This document shows positions 42,374-50,397 of a DNA stretch of 64,000 nucleotides, piece by piece (position 1 is the stretch's first letter; every line of letters begins with the position of its first letter). This DNA is from Stieleria tagensis (GTDB lineage: Bacteria; Planctomycetota; Planctomycetia; Pirellulales; Pirellulaceae), in assembly GCF_024129865.1 (NCBI RefSeq), contig NZ_JAMYFE010000069.1, forward strand, positions 92,371 to 156,370. Direction: 5' to 3'. The notes beneath the pieces were generated by a model. That model was not told the DNA's origin. It saw nothing but the letters and a program-made list of their open reading frames with translations, and did not search any database. A program made the translations under genes and the position numbers.

Positions 42374-42667
42374 ATGAAAGTCATCGTGGATCTGTGTGTC
42401 GTTCCAATGGGCGTGGGCGTTTCTGTAAGCAAGTACGTCGCGGAGTGCCAGAAGGTGTTACAGGAAGCCGGGCTGGAGCATCAGCTTCATGCATACGGAA
42501 CAAACATCGAGGGCGACTGGGACGATGTGTTCGCGGCGATCAAGCTTTGCCACGAACGTGTTCACGCGATGGGCGCACCGCGAATCACGACCAACATCAA
42601 AGCCGGCACGCGCACGGATCGCGAACAATCGATGCAGGACAAGATCGACAGTGTCGCCTTAATGTGA
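42374..42667 (+). CDS. MTH1187 / YqgV family (DUF77) thiamine-binding-type protein
   Basis: 97 residues from ATG 42374; the longer open frame upstream overlaps the divergent gene. It shows the family pattern: KVIVDLCVVPMGVGVSVSKY, then HQLHAYGTNIEGDWDDVFAA, then GAPRITTNIKAGTRTDREQS. The family forms a ferredoxin-like tetramer, and some members bind hydroxymethylpyrimidine or thiamine. Nothing in the surroundings links it to thiamine metabolism. Confidence 0.85.
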   Translation: MKVIVDLCVVPMGVGVSVSKYVAECQKVLQEAGLEHQLHAYGTNIEGDWDDVFAAIKLCHERVHAMGAPRITTNIKAGTRTDREQSMQDKIDSVALM

Positions 42668-42909
42668 AAGCCACCCCTCTTTGGGAACGGCGTTCTCCAA
42701 TCTTCGAGAAGAGGGCAGCGAGCGTGTTCTTTCGGACTCGGCCGCCGGAGCCGCAGCGACCGAGTCAGCAGTTTCGGTTACGATAAAAACGCTGCCAGCT
42801 GCCATCGGCCTTTCACTCAATTCACCCATGAGTCAGCACCTTGCTAGACGACTTTGATCTTTTCGGCGATGTAAGTGGATCCAACAATTCCATTGGCTGT
42901 GGAGGGTTA

Positions 42910-42969
42910 ATGATCATTTTCGGCATCGCTGCGCTACTGTTCGTCATCGTTATGGCTTGGATGTCGTGA
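42910..42969 (+). CDS. Very small membrane peptide (19 residues)
   Basis: It reads MIIFGIAALLFVIVMAWMS, one hydrophobic helix. A perfect ggaggg at 42901-42906 lies three bases before the ATG. It stands in a 380-base gap without other genes. The size and shape match small single-helix stress peptides, but it could be chance. Confidence 0.4.
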   Translation: MIIFGIAALLFVIVMAWMS

Positions 42970-43050
42970 GAGCGTTTTCGTCTTGCTGAGGTTGCATCGA
43001 CCGAAGCCTAAAGTAAGTGCGTTCCCGATCGGGTGTCACGTCGCGTCTTC

Positions 43051-43515
43051 CTACTCTAGCTTCGATTTCGACAAGTCTTCCCGCAAAGTAGAGCGGACGT
43101 CGGCGAGTATCCTGCCAAGCATATTCTTTCCGCAGCCGTCTCCACCATCGCCCCAGTAGTCATCGTTGGTTGTGTGTTCGATGATTCTGGCATCACCAGT
43201 GCCAAGCAGTAACTCTCGGAGTTCTTCGTGTTGTGTGAATTTCGCGAGCAGTGCTTCACGCATGACATTCACTTTGGCGGATTCCCAATCTTTGCGCAAT
43301 GTACGCTTGCGATCGCGGCCCATCCTTGCCGCGTGCATCGGCGAGTTCGCTTTTCGAATCTGCTCTTGGTCCTTCTTGTCCTTGAATTTCATGGCCTGAA
43401 AGTAGTGCTCACTCGTTGGCCACATACGATTGCCGATTCGTATTGGATAGGCAGCAAAGTTCGAGAACTCGCCGTATTCATCGCCAGTACTGTAGAACTT
43501 GATTGGCTGGTCCAT
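43051..43515 (-). CDS. NADAR-domain protein (YbiA/DUF1768)
   Basis: 154 residues: FYSTGDEYGEFSNFAAYPI at the N-terminus, then MWPTSEHYFQAMKFKDK, and DYWGDGGDGCGKNMLGRILA at the C-terminus. These are the three NADAR blocks. NADAR proteins hydrolyse ADP-ribose adducts on nucleobases or related N-glycosides. Together with PARG, macro and KptA genes nearby, it belongs to an ADP-ribose processing theme. Confidence 0.9.
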   Translation of the reverse strand: MDQPIKFYSTGDEYGEFSNFAAYPIRIGNRMWPTSEHYFQAMKFKDKKDQEQIRKANSPMHAARMGRDRKRTLRKDWESAKVNVMREALLAKFTQHEELRELLLGTGDARIIEHTTNDDYWGDGGDGCGKNMLGRILADVRSTLREDLSKSKLE

Positions 43516-43683
43516 CTCGATTTCCGCGTCTATTGGTAGTTTCGAGGAAGACGCTTTCAGGCAAAAACAGGTTCACCAGGTCATTCGGACAAACAAAGCC
43601 AACGGTGAAGAAGTCAACAGGCGACGAGACTTACCTACCCGGTTCACGCCCGGGCCGACGAACGGGATTCGTCGAACTTGCAA

Positions 43684-44247
43684 CTATGGCTTTGCAACTC
43701 TTGCGGCTTCAAGCAACCGGCAAAGAATACCAGCGATGTTCCAGGCGTCGTCGCCTCCCCGGTGGTGAGTGCCTTCCATCTGCAGGTTCAGCATTTCGTA
43801 CGCCCCGTCCAGTCCGACCTCGTGTTTCAGACCGTGCGATACCGCAAACAGCGATTTGACATTCAGGTAGGTGATTCCAAAGGGATAGCCAACGCCTGCC
43901 GCTGAACAAACTCGCTCGAACTGGCGACGATCGTAGTCGCCCCAACTGGCCCACAGTCGGTCTTTCGAATCGAACTCCTGCTTCAATCGTTTGACCGCGT
44001 CGCGGAGCGAGCCCGCTGCTTCGAACATGTCCGGCGTCAGAGTTGTGAGTTCTGTGCAGAAAGGACTGATGGCGGATCGCTCGGGACAGACGAGGAGACT
44101 GTGCTTGCTCTTTCGCTCTAGCTTGGCGACATTGACCAGGCATAAACCGATCTCGATAATTTCGCTCTCTTCGCCTTCGGGCGGCGGGCCATCCCAACAC
44201 GTCGACTCAACGTCGACTACCAGAATCTGATCTAGTTTTCTTGCCAT
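43684..44247 (-). CDS. DEDDh 3'-5' exonuclease (ERI-1/KapD-like)
   Basis: 187 residues. Exo I is LVVDVESTCWD, Exo II is ASWGDYDRRQFERVC, and Exo III is THHRGGDDAWNIAGI with His and Asp. The C-W-D after the first Asp-Val-Glu is typical of the ERI-1/KapD branch, which trims RNA 3' ends. That would suit an RNA-repair setting. Confidence 0.85.
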   Translation of the reverse strand: MARKLDQILVVDVESTCWDGPPPEGEESEIIEIGLCLVNVAKLERKSKHSLLVCPERSAISPFCTELTTLTPDMFEAAGSLRDAVKRLKQEFDSKDRLWASWGDYDRRQFERVCSAAGVGYPFGITYLNVKSLFAVSHGLKHEVGLDGAYEMLNLQMEGTHHRGGDDAWNIAGILCRLLEAARVAKP

Positions 44248-44274
44248 AGCGTGTCCTTCTGAAATTGAGTTTGC

Positions 44275-44343
44275 GTAGTGGGCGAGGCGACGAGTCCTCC
44301 CACTTGGATTCTATGGCTAGGGACTCGTCGCCTCGTCTACTAC
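44275..44343. repeat. REP-like palindrome, copy C
   Basis: Arms gtagtgggcgaggcgacga and tcgtcgcctcgtctactac. Slightly diverged from the other copies. It lies between the PARG and exonuclease genes. Confidence 0.9.
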
Positions 44344-44352
44344 AGTTTGGGT

Positions 44353-45174
44353 TCAATGAAACATTTCGCGGAACGCATCCAGGTTGGCTTTGCTTTGCCG
44401 GCCATTGCCGGGGATCGCGAAGACGATTTCGTCGATTCCGCCTCCGTCTTTCTCGATCGCCGATTTGGCTGTACGTGATGCCATCACTGGATCACCTCCG
44501 AAAGCTCCGCATCCCCAAGCACCTAGGAGCAGGCGTTTAACACCCTGATTTCGTGAGATGCGTAGCACATTCCGCCAGCGTCGCTCGAACGTCTGCTCGA
44601 GCTCTTCGGTAGCTTCTGGGTTACCTCGCAAAAACGGGCCACTGTTCGGCGCGGGTGCGGTGATCACCGAGGCAAAGAACGGCTCGGCAAGCAAGTCGCC
44701 GGTGCCGCGTGTCTTGAAGAACGGAACCGACGGACTGAAGATCATGTGGTCGGTGTAGAGCAGCGATGATTGAGCACGATTGGTCTCGTAGTATTCCATG
44801 CACTGGATCAAACACGGATACAGACCACTACAGCGACACAGGTCCTCTTCCTGTGCCTTCGCACCATTCAAAAATCCGCCGCCGGGATTTCGGGCCGATG
44901 CGAAGTTCAACAGCGCAACTTCGCTATGTTCGGCCATGGCCAGTTTGCATAGTTGCTGGGCGACGACTTGAGTCGTCCCGTCCACTACGCGAATCGTTTG
45001 GTTCTCATCGGCTGGGGACGCGGATAGCGCAGCGATTTCATCAGGTCGGTAGAGGCGTGTGCCAAGGACGGCCGACTCTTGCTGCTCGGCAAACTTCACG
45101 GTCCGACCGTCCGCATGGTATTCGCCCGCCTCGATCAGGTCGAGTGTTTCTTTTGCCAGTTTTTTCAGTGTCAT
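44353..45174 (-). CDS. Microbial-type poly(ADP-ribose) glycohydrolase (TIGR02452)
   Basis: 273 residues. The signature RNPGGGFLNGAKAQEEDLCR has the GGG-x(6-8)-QEE of bacterial PARGs; the two Glu are catalytic. It is followed by CSGLYPCL, then HMIFSPSVPFF and LLLGAWGCGAFGG. It releases ADP-ribose from polymers or from target molecules. Confidence 0.92.
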   Translation of the reverse strand: MTLKKLAKETLDLIEAGEYHADGRTVKFAEQQESAVLGTRLYRPDEIAALSASPADENQTIRVVDGTTQVVAQQLCKLAMAEHSEVALLNFASARNPGGGFLNGAKAQEEDLCRCSGLYPCLIQCMEYYETNRAQSSLLYTDHMIFSPSVPFFKTRGTGDLLAEPFFASVITAPAPNSGPFLRGNPEATEELEQTFERRWRNVLRISRNQGVKRLLLGAWGCGAFGGDPVMASRTAKSAIEKDGGGIDEIVFAIPGNGRQSKANLDAFREMFH

Positions 45175-45259
45175 GTTGAATTCCTCCCTGCGGGATTCTC
45201 CTATAAATCATGACAGGACACGCGCCTCGGTGTTTTGGTTCGCGATAATCTAAGTCGTT

Positions 45260-45325
45260 GTAGTGGACGAGGCGACGAGTCCGAGATCGTGGTAGAAAGT
45301 AGGGACTCGTCGCCTCGTCCACTAC
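45260..45325. repeat. REP-like palindrome, copy D
   Basis: Arms gtagtggacgaggcgacga and tcgtcgcctcgtccactac. It lies in the divergent gap between the PARG and nucleotidyltransferase genes. Confidence 0.9.
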
Positions 45326-45338
45326 GGGAACTGAACGC

Positions 45339-46331
45339 GTGGAAATGTTTGTTGGTAGAGACTTTATCGAAATCGATTTCAACGGAAACACTTCGGTGAT
45401 GGAACATTCGCTTATCTACAGTGTTGGCACGCAGGTGGTCGCTCAGAAAGAAGTCATGGCGGCAAACGATCGCATTGCGCACCCGGCGGGCGCTGTCGGT
45501 GTGATCGTTCGGTCGCCAGTCGATCGCACACACGCCTACCGCGTGAAGTTCAGTGATGGGTTCGAGGCTCCGATCCATCACGACCAACTCGTTCGGTTGA
45601 CGGAGTTCAAATCCAACAGCATCCGTGATAACGATGCGCCGCTGATGAGTTCAGGCTTGTACGATCGCGTGATCTATCGCTGCGTGATCGGATCGCGGGC
45701 TTACGGGCTGGAAGATGAAGCGTCGGACACCGATCGCCGCGGGATCTATCTACCGGCAGCCGACCTGCACTGGTCGCTCTTCGGGGTTCCGGAGCAACTG
45801 GAAAACGATGAGACGCAAGAGGTTTACTGGGAGCTGCAAAAGTTCATCGTGCTCGCTTTGAAGGCGAACCCGAATGTGCTCGAGTGCCTCTATTCCCCAA
45901 TCGTTGAGTCGGTGACTCCGCTGGGCGAAGAACTGCTCGAGATGCGATCTGTGTTCCTCTCGAGGCTTATCTTCCAGACGTTCTCCGGATACGTTGCATC
46001 ACAGTTCAAGAAGATGCAGACCGACATCCGCAATCAGGGCCGAGTGAAGTGGAAGCACGTGATGCACTTGGTACGGTTGCTGCTGTCGGGAACCCACGTG
46101 TTGCGTTCGGGTGAGATGATGGTCGACGTTGGCCAGTATCGAGATCGATTGCTAACGATCAAACGAGGTGAAATGCCGTTCGCCGAAGCAGACTCGTGGC
46201 GGAAGGAATTGCAAAGCGATTTTGAGTCTGCGTTCAAAACAACCAAGCTCCCGGACCGTCCCGATTACGAGCGTGCCAACGCATTCCTAGTCGACGCACG
46301 TCGGCGAGCGATGGAGGAGGGACTCCCGTAG
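45339..46331 (+). CDS. Nucleotidyltransferase of the YcgL/COG3541 type, with N-terminal extension
   Basis: 330 residues from GTG; ATG at 45345 or 45399 are alternatives. The polymerase-beta-type core is CVIGSRAYGLEDEASDTDRR near residues 116-135, with G-S and D-x-D. It continues RGIYLPAADLHWSLFG and a helical C-terminal part. Before the core is a small beta domain (GAVGVIVRSPVDRTHAYRVK). This family is often found with RNA repair genes. Its stop codon TAG is the second to fourth base of REP copy E. Confidence 0.8.
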   Translation: MEMFVGRDFIEIDFNGNTSVMEHSLIYSVGTQVVAQKEVMAANDRIAHPAGAVGVIVRSPVDRTHAYRVKFSDGFEAPIHHDQLVRLTEFKSNSIRDNDAPLMSSGLYDRVIYRCVIGSRAYGLEDEASDTDRRGIYLPAADLHWSLFGVPEQLENDETQEVYWELQKFIVLALKANPNVLECLYSPIVESVTPLGEELLEMRSVFLSRLIFQTFSGYVASQFKKMQTDIRNQGRVKWKHVMHLVRLLLSGTHVLRSGEMMVDVGQYRDRLLTIKRGEMPFAEADSWRKELQSDFESAFKTTKLPDRPDYERANAFLVDARRRAMEEGLP

Positions 46332-46406
46332 TGGACGAGGCGACGAGTCCATCGGATAATCACTGCTTCGGGACTTTGAGAAGGGACTCCTCGCGTCGTC
46401 CACTAC
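46328..46406. repeat. REP-like palindrome, copy E (upstream of RAYT)
   Basis: Left arm as in copy D. The right arm is the variant ggactcctcgcgtcgtccac shared only with copy F. It supplies the stop codon of the preceding gene and lies 13 bases before the RAYT start. Confidence 0.9.
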
Positions 46407-46419
46407 AATTGGGCTACCG

Positions 46420-47058
46420 ATGAAACGCGATCATTTGAAACGCTTACCGAGGCAATACTACCAGGGCGAGGCAATCGTCCATTGGACAATTACTGCTCGG
46501 GATCGGAAAGTTGGATGGCTAAGGTCAACTTTCTACTACCGATTCCGTGAACTCCTCACTCATACGATCTTCCGATACGGCTTGGCTTGCCCAATCTTCT
46601 GTCTCATGCCCGATCACGTTCACATGGTATGGATGGGGCTTTACTCGGGTTGCGACCAAATCAATGCAATGAAGCATTTTCGTCCCCGCTGTGACGAATC
46701 GCTCGAAAAGATTGGTTTTGGGCTCCAGGATCAAGCCTATGATCATGTACTGACTGATGAAGAACGCATTGCGGCGAATTTTCAACGACTTTGCGAAGAC
46801 GTTGCAAGAAATCCAGGAAGAGGTGGCATTGTCGATTCTGACCGGTTCGCGGAGTATCGCTTTACGGGATGTATCGTTCCAGGCTATCCGGAGCTGAAGC
46901 CATTCGCGGTGGGCTTTTGGGATCGGTTTGATCGCATTGTGTCACGGTTAAAAAAGCAAGGAATGCAACAATGGAAGACTGACGATAGTGAACGAGGCGA
47001 GGAGTCCTTCGATCCTCCCGAACCAGAAAGGGACTCCTCGCGTCGTCCACTACCATGA
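46420..47058 (+). CDS. REP-associated tyrosine transposase (RAYT)
   Basis: 212 residues. The HUH-like motif is FCLMPDHVHMVWMGL and the catalytic Tyr is likely in the FAEYRFTGCIVPGYPEL region. The N-terminus LPRQYYQGEAIVHWTITARD is typical of the Y1/REP transposase group. RAYTs nick at REP hairpins and are thought to spread them. REP copies E and F flank it. The last 25 codons, after the QWKTDD region, are made of REP copy F. The gene ends with an ATGA overlap with the next nucleotidyltransferase gene. Confidence 0.85.
   Translation: MKRDHLKRLPRQYYQGEAIVHWTITARDRKVGWLRSTFYYRFRELLTHTIFRYGLACPIFCLMPDHVHMVWMGLYSGCDQINAMKHFRPRCDESLEKIGFGLQDQAYDHVLTDEERIAANFQRLCEDVARNPGRGGIVDSDRFAEYRFTGCIVPGYPELKPFAVGFWDRFDRIVSRLKKQGMQQWKTDDSERGEESFDPPEPERDSSRRPLP
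46985..47053. repeat. REP-like palindrome, copy F (downstream end of RAYT)
   Basis: Left arm atagtgaacgaggcgaggag, right arm as in copy E. It lies inside the 3' end of the RAYT frame and ends one base before the ATG of the next gene. Confidence 0.9.
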
Positions 47059-47807
47059 ACCTTCCACAAGAAAATCTCTTTCAGCACGTCGAGTCGCATC
47101 CGTACCCGCTGCTTTTCGCGACCATCAGCGGAGCCCATCTTTATGGTTTCCCTTCACCCGATTCCGACTTCGATCTCCGTGGCGTTCACATGTTGCCACT
47201 GGAAACCGTCGTAGGACTCGACGAAGGCGATCAAACCGTGGAGAAAGAGGGCATCTACGCCGGCCTCGAGATCGATCTCGTTACGCACGACGTGGAAAAG
47301 TTCTTTCGGTTGATGCTGAAGCGAAACGGGTACGTGCTTGAGCAAATCTTCTCGCCGCTGGTGGTGTACAGCACTCCCGGGCACGAGGAGCTGAAGTCGA
47401 TCGCCAAGAACTGCATCACGCGTCACCACGCGCATCACTATCTCGGATTTGCCGCGACCCAGTGGAAGCTCTTCGCCAAGGATTCACCGCCGCGCGTCAA
47501 GCCGCTGCTATACGTTTATCGCGTGCTGTTGACGGGGATCCACCTGATGCGCACCGGCGAGGTGGAAGCCAACCTGATCACGCTGAACGAGTCGGCGAAG
47601 CTTTCGTACATTGATGAACTGGTGGACCGCAAGCGATCCGGACCGGAGAAAGGAACGCTTCAAGCTGCCGATCTGGAATTCCACACCCAAGAATACGAGC
47701 GACTCACCGCCGAACTCGAGTCCGCGTACGAAGCCAGCAAGCTTCCCGAGATGCCATCAGGTCGTGATGATTTGAACGATCTTCTCGTTCAACTGCGTTT
47801 GCGATGA
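47055..47807 (+). CDS. Nucleotidyltransferase of the YcgL/COG3541 type
   Basis: 250 residues. The core is ATISGAHLYGFPSPDSDFDL near residues 22-41, with G-A and D-S-D-F-D for metal binding, followed by RGVHMLPLETVVGLDEG. The C-terminal half is helical (HHAHHYLGFAATQWKLFAKD). It is a distinct paralogue of the gene at 45339, without its N-terminal beta domain. The ATG overlaps the RAYT stop. It was probably next to the first nucleotidyltransferase gene before the RAYT unit came between them (inference). Confidence 0.85.
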   Translation: MNLPQENLFQHVESHPYPLLFATISGAHLYGFPSPDSDFDLRGVHMLPLETVVGLDEGDQTVEKEGIYAGLEIDLVTHDVEKFFRLMLKRNGYVLEQIFSPLVVYSTPGHEELKSIAKNCITRHHAHHYLGFAATQWKLFAKDSPPRVKPLLYVYRVLLTGIHLMRTGEVEANLITLNESAKLSYIDELVDRKRSGPEKGTLQAADLEFHTQEYERLTAELESAYEASKLPEMPSGRDDLNDLLVQLRLR

Positions 47808-47811
47808 AATC

Positions 47812-47866
47812 GTAGTGGATGAGGCGACGAATCCCGGACGCTGGGACTCGTCGCCTCGTCCACTAC
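47812..47866. repeat. REP-like palindrome, copy G
   Basis: Arms as in copies A and B with a short centre (ggacgctggg). Nearly identical to copy H, so these two separated most recently. Confidence 0.9.
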
Positions 47867-47932
47867 GAAAAAAAGGCGAACCAGTCTCACCCATAGGTGT
47901 CTCTGCTTCGGTCCGTCAATTCTGGAAACCCA

Positions 47933-48016
47933 ATGAATACCTTCACCACAACATCAACATCATCAACGACCGACTCGTCATTCGACGGCGAGGCGGGGAT
48001 GGTGCGTCGTGAGTGA
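47933..48016 (+). CDS. Possible 27-residue ORF
   Basis: It reads MNTFTTTSTSSTTDSSFDGE and AGMVRRE. It has a weak ggaaa upstream and a terminator 24 bases after its stop. The low-complexity Thr/Ser content makes it doubtful. Confidence 0.2.
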   Translation: MNTFTTTSTSSTTDSSFDGEAGMVRRE

Positions 48017-48039
48017 ATGTTGATTCCAAAACGATTCGC

Positions 48040-48076
48040 AAAGCCCGCCCGGTGATTCACTTGGCGGGCTTTTTTT
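48040..48076 (+). terminator. Rho-independent terminator before the EF-Tu gene
   Basis: aagcccgcc and ggcgggctt form a nine-pair stem with a loop of about twelve bases, followed by seven T. It separates the nucleotidyltransferase transcript from the EF-Tu paralogue. Confidence 0.85.
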
Positions 48077-48228
48077 GTGGATTGCCGGTTCGTGATTGAC
48101 GGCGTTTTCCTGTTTCTTCGTTTCCGTTCATCTGGCGCTCACGCAGGGCAAAAAGGTTGCCGAGGCTGCTCACCTCGGCCGCTGGCGATCGGTGCGAAAC
48201 GTTTCCTTTACCAAGGAGTTTGCGAGCT

Positions 48229-49431
48229 ATGGTTCAGAACGAAATGACACGAAATGGCAAGGTGTCGGTCAACGTCGGCACGATCGGTCACATCGACCAC
48301 GGCAAAACGACACTGACTTCGGCCCTGTTGCGCGTGCAATCTGAGAAGGGACTGGCCAAGTACAAGTCGTACGAATCGATCGCCAAAGGCGGCATTGTTC
48401 GTGACAAGAACAAGACCGTGACCGTGATCGCTTCGCACGTGAAGTACGAGACGGCTGGTCGCATCTACGCCCACATCGACTGTCCCGGCCACGCCGATTA
48501 CATCAAGAACATGATCACTGGCGCGGCTCAAATGGACGGCGCAGTATTGTTGGTGTCTGCGGCTGATGGTCCGATGCCGCAAACTCGCGAACACCTGTTA
48601 CTGGCCCGACAAGTTGGCGTGCCGCACTTGGTCGTGTTCATGAATAAATGCGACCTGGTTGAAGACGCCGAATTGCTTGAGCTGGTCGAACTAGATTTGC
48701 GCGAGTTGCTCAGCGAGTACGGTTGCGACGGCGAAAAGACTCCGGTCATTCGCGGTTCGGCCAAGCTGGCGCACGACGATCCCACGAATCCAAAGGCGAT
48801 CGAGTGCGTTGAGCAATTGCTGAATGCACTGGACCGCTGGATTCCCGATCCCGTTCGTCTGATCGACAAGCCGTTCTTGATGCCGATTGAGAACGTCTAC
48901 TCGATCGCCGGTCGCGGCACCGTCGTGACCGGCAAGATTGAGCAGGGAATGGTTCGCGCCGGAGATAGCGTCGAAATCCTCGGACTGAGATCCGCGACCG
49001 CGACGGATGTGATCACGCAAGTGGAATCGTTCGGCGAGGTCTTGGAGGTCGCGGGCGCTGGTGACAACGTCGGCGTGTTGCTTCGCAAGACGGCTCACAA
49101 CGAGATCACCAAAGGCCAAGTCTTGGCGAAGGCGGGAACGTTGACTCCGCATCGCGAATTCGAGGCCGAAGTGTACGTGTTGAAGAAGGAGGAAGGAGGC
49201 CGGCACACGCCGTTCTTTGACGGCTACGCTCCTCAGTTCTTCTTCCGAACCACGAACGTGACAGGCAGCGCAAACGTGCTGGGCGGAGTCGACATGGCGA
49301 TGCCCGGCGACGGCGTGCAGTTGAAAGTCACGCTGAAGCAACCGATTGCGGTCGCTGACGGTGACCGTTTCGCCATCCGTGAAGGCGGCAGGACCGTCGG
49401 ATCAGGCGTGGTGACACGCGTGGTCGGCTAA
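48229..49431 (+). CDS. Divergent elongation factor Tu paralogue
   Basis: 400 residues from ATG 48229 with aaggag upstream. All GTPase motifs are present: [22 protein letters not shown] and GSA. Domains 2 and 3 are complete ([20 protein letters not shown], then [15 protein letters not shown], then [20 protein letters not shown]). Switch I is unusual. Where standard EF-Tu has A-R-G-I-T-I before N-T-S-H-V, this reads [13 protein letters not shown], losing the Arg-Gly but keeping the magnesium Thr. It stands alone between terminators and REP copies, not in a ribosomal or secE/nusG context. It is therefore probably a second, specialised EF-Tu. It may replace or protect EF-Tu function under RNA damage (inference). 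Confidence 0.85.
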   Translation: MVQNEMTRNGKVSVNVGTIGHIDHGKTTLTSALLRVQSEKGLAKYKSYESIAKGGIVRDKNKTVTVIASHVKYETAGRIYAHIDCPGHADYIKNMITGAAQMDGAVLLVSAADGPMPQTREHLLLARQVGVPHLVVFMNKCDLVEDAELLELVELDLRELLSEYGCDGEKTPVIRGSAKLAHDDPTNPKAIECVEQLLNALDRWIPDPVRLIDKPFLMPIENVYSIAGRGTVVTGKIEQGMVRAGDSVEILGLRSATATDVITQVESFGEVLEVAGAGDNVGVLLRKTAHNEITKGQVLAKAGTLTPHREFEAEVYVLKKEEGGRHTPFFDGYAPQFFFRTTNVTGSANVLGGVDMAMPGDGVQLKVTLKQPIAVADGDRFAIREGGRTVGSGVVTRVVG

Positions 49432-49444
49432 AATCTCCGTACCG

Positions 49445-49499
49445 GTAGTGGATGAGGCGACGAATCCAGGACGCTAGGACTCGTCGCCTCGTCCACTAC
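49445..49499. repeat. REP-like palindrome, copy H
   Basis: Arms gtagtggatgaggcgacga and tcgtcgcctcgtccactac. It is almost identical to copy G including the centre. It lies just after the EF-Tu paralogue. Copies G and H bracket that gene. Confidence 0.9.
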
Positions 49500-49505
49500 T
49501 GATAT

Positions 49506-49548
49506 TGCACAACGCTCGCGGCGGAGAGATCCGTCGCGGGCGTTTCAG
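49506..49548 (+). terminator. Hairpin terminator after EF-Tu paralogue
   Basis: cgctcgcggcgga and tccgtcgcgggcg pair over thirteen positions with two G-T pairs and loop gaga. Only three T follow, so it may be weak. Confidence 0.55.
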
Positions 49549-49569
49549 TTCTATTGAAGTATTCGATAC

Positions 49570-50397
49570 GTGGCGAGACTAACTGTGACAGCGACAACCT
49601 GGATTCTCGAATCCGAAGTGTTCCCAAGTTCCCACGCAAGACTGCGCGCAGCAATCAATGAAGCTGGACATCGCATCGTTGAGTCACGGGATGATTGGTG
49701 GCTGGACGAACCACCCCAATTCGATAAGCAGACACCGGTTGTTTTTCATGGGTCACTCGGCAATGCGGCTGTCATTGAAGTGAAGGCGGATTGGACTCCC
49801 GGTTCGTTTTGTCCTGTGAATGATTTTTGCTGCACGGCTTGGTACCCGAGAGCGAGCAAGTGGTTGTTGCATCGCGATTGGCGGTGTGTGCCGGCCAATG
49901 ACTTGGTCGCCAATGCTGCCGACGTCGCAAGCTCGATTGGCTGCACTGATCGTGTCTTTGTTCGACCAGACAGCCCCCTGAAACCTTTTAGCGGTCGCGT
50001 GCTGGATGTAGATTCGATTTCCCTCAAGGCACTCGACCATGGGTTCTACTACGAAGACGAAACGCTTCCGGTTATTGTCGCGCCGGTCGCCAACGTTGGA
50101 CGCGAGTGGCGTTTTGTTATCGTTGATGGACAAGTGATTACTGGCAGCAGCTACGACGCGGGAACACGGAGTGCATCATCCGCAGGCGAGGACTCAAATG
50201 CTCTCGACTTGGCTGAGGAGATCGCATCCTCCATGGAACCGCCATCGCCGGTCTACGTCTTAGACATTTGCGAGGTGGATGATAAGTGTCGTTTGCTTGA
50301 GCTGAATCCGTTTGGAGGTGCCGACTTGTACGATTGCGACCCCCAAGCCATCGTGAAAGCTGTGTCAGATCATGCCATACGGAGTCTTGAATCGTGA
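49570..50397 (+). CDS. ATP-grasp protein, R2K clade (DUF4343)
   Basis: 275 residues from GTG. ATP-grasp features in the C-terminal half: VFVRPDSPLKPFSGRVL, then GREWRFVIVDGQVITGSSYD, then the metal-binding CRLLELNPFGGADLYD. The N-terminal part (SSHARLRAAINEAGHRIVES) is the pre-ATP-grasp domain. R2K enzymes ligate peptide-like or other groups with ATP; the substrate is unknown. They often occur in phage and RNA-repair contexts. Its stop overlaps the start of the macro-domain remnant (GTGA). Confidence 0.8.
   Translation: MARLTVTATTWILESEVFPSSHARLRAAINEAGHRIVESRDDWWLDEPPQFDKQTPVVFHGSLGNAAVIEVKADWTPGSFCPVNDFCCTAWYPRASKWLLHRDWRCVPANDLVANAADVASSIGCTDRVFVRPDSPLKPFSGRVLDVDSISLKALDHGFYYEDETLPVIVAPVANVGREWRFVIVDGQVITGSSYDAGTRSASSAGEDSNALDLAEEIASSMEPPSPVYVLDICEVDDKCRLLELNPFGGADLYDCDPQAIVKAVSDHAIRSLES

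Noticed and set aside
44965..44990. Half REP-like match (gtcgtcccgtccactac) inside the PARG gene
   Set aside because: It has no left arm, and it encodes normal PARG residues.
35040..49499. The recurring 55-79 base palindromes considered as CRISPR or attachment sites
   Set aside because: Spacing is irregular (hundreds to thousands of bases), each copy is itself palindromic, and a RAYT gene lies between two copies. REP fits better.
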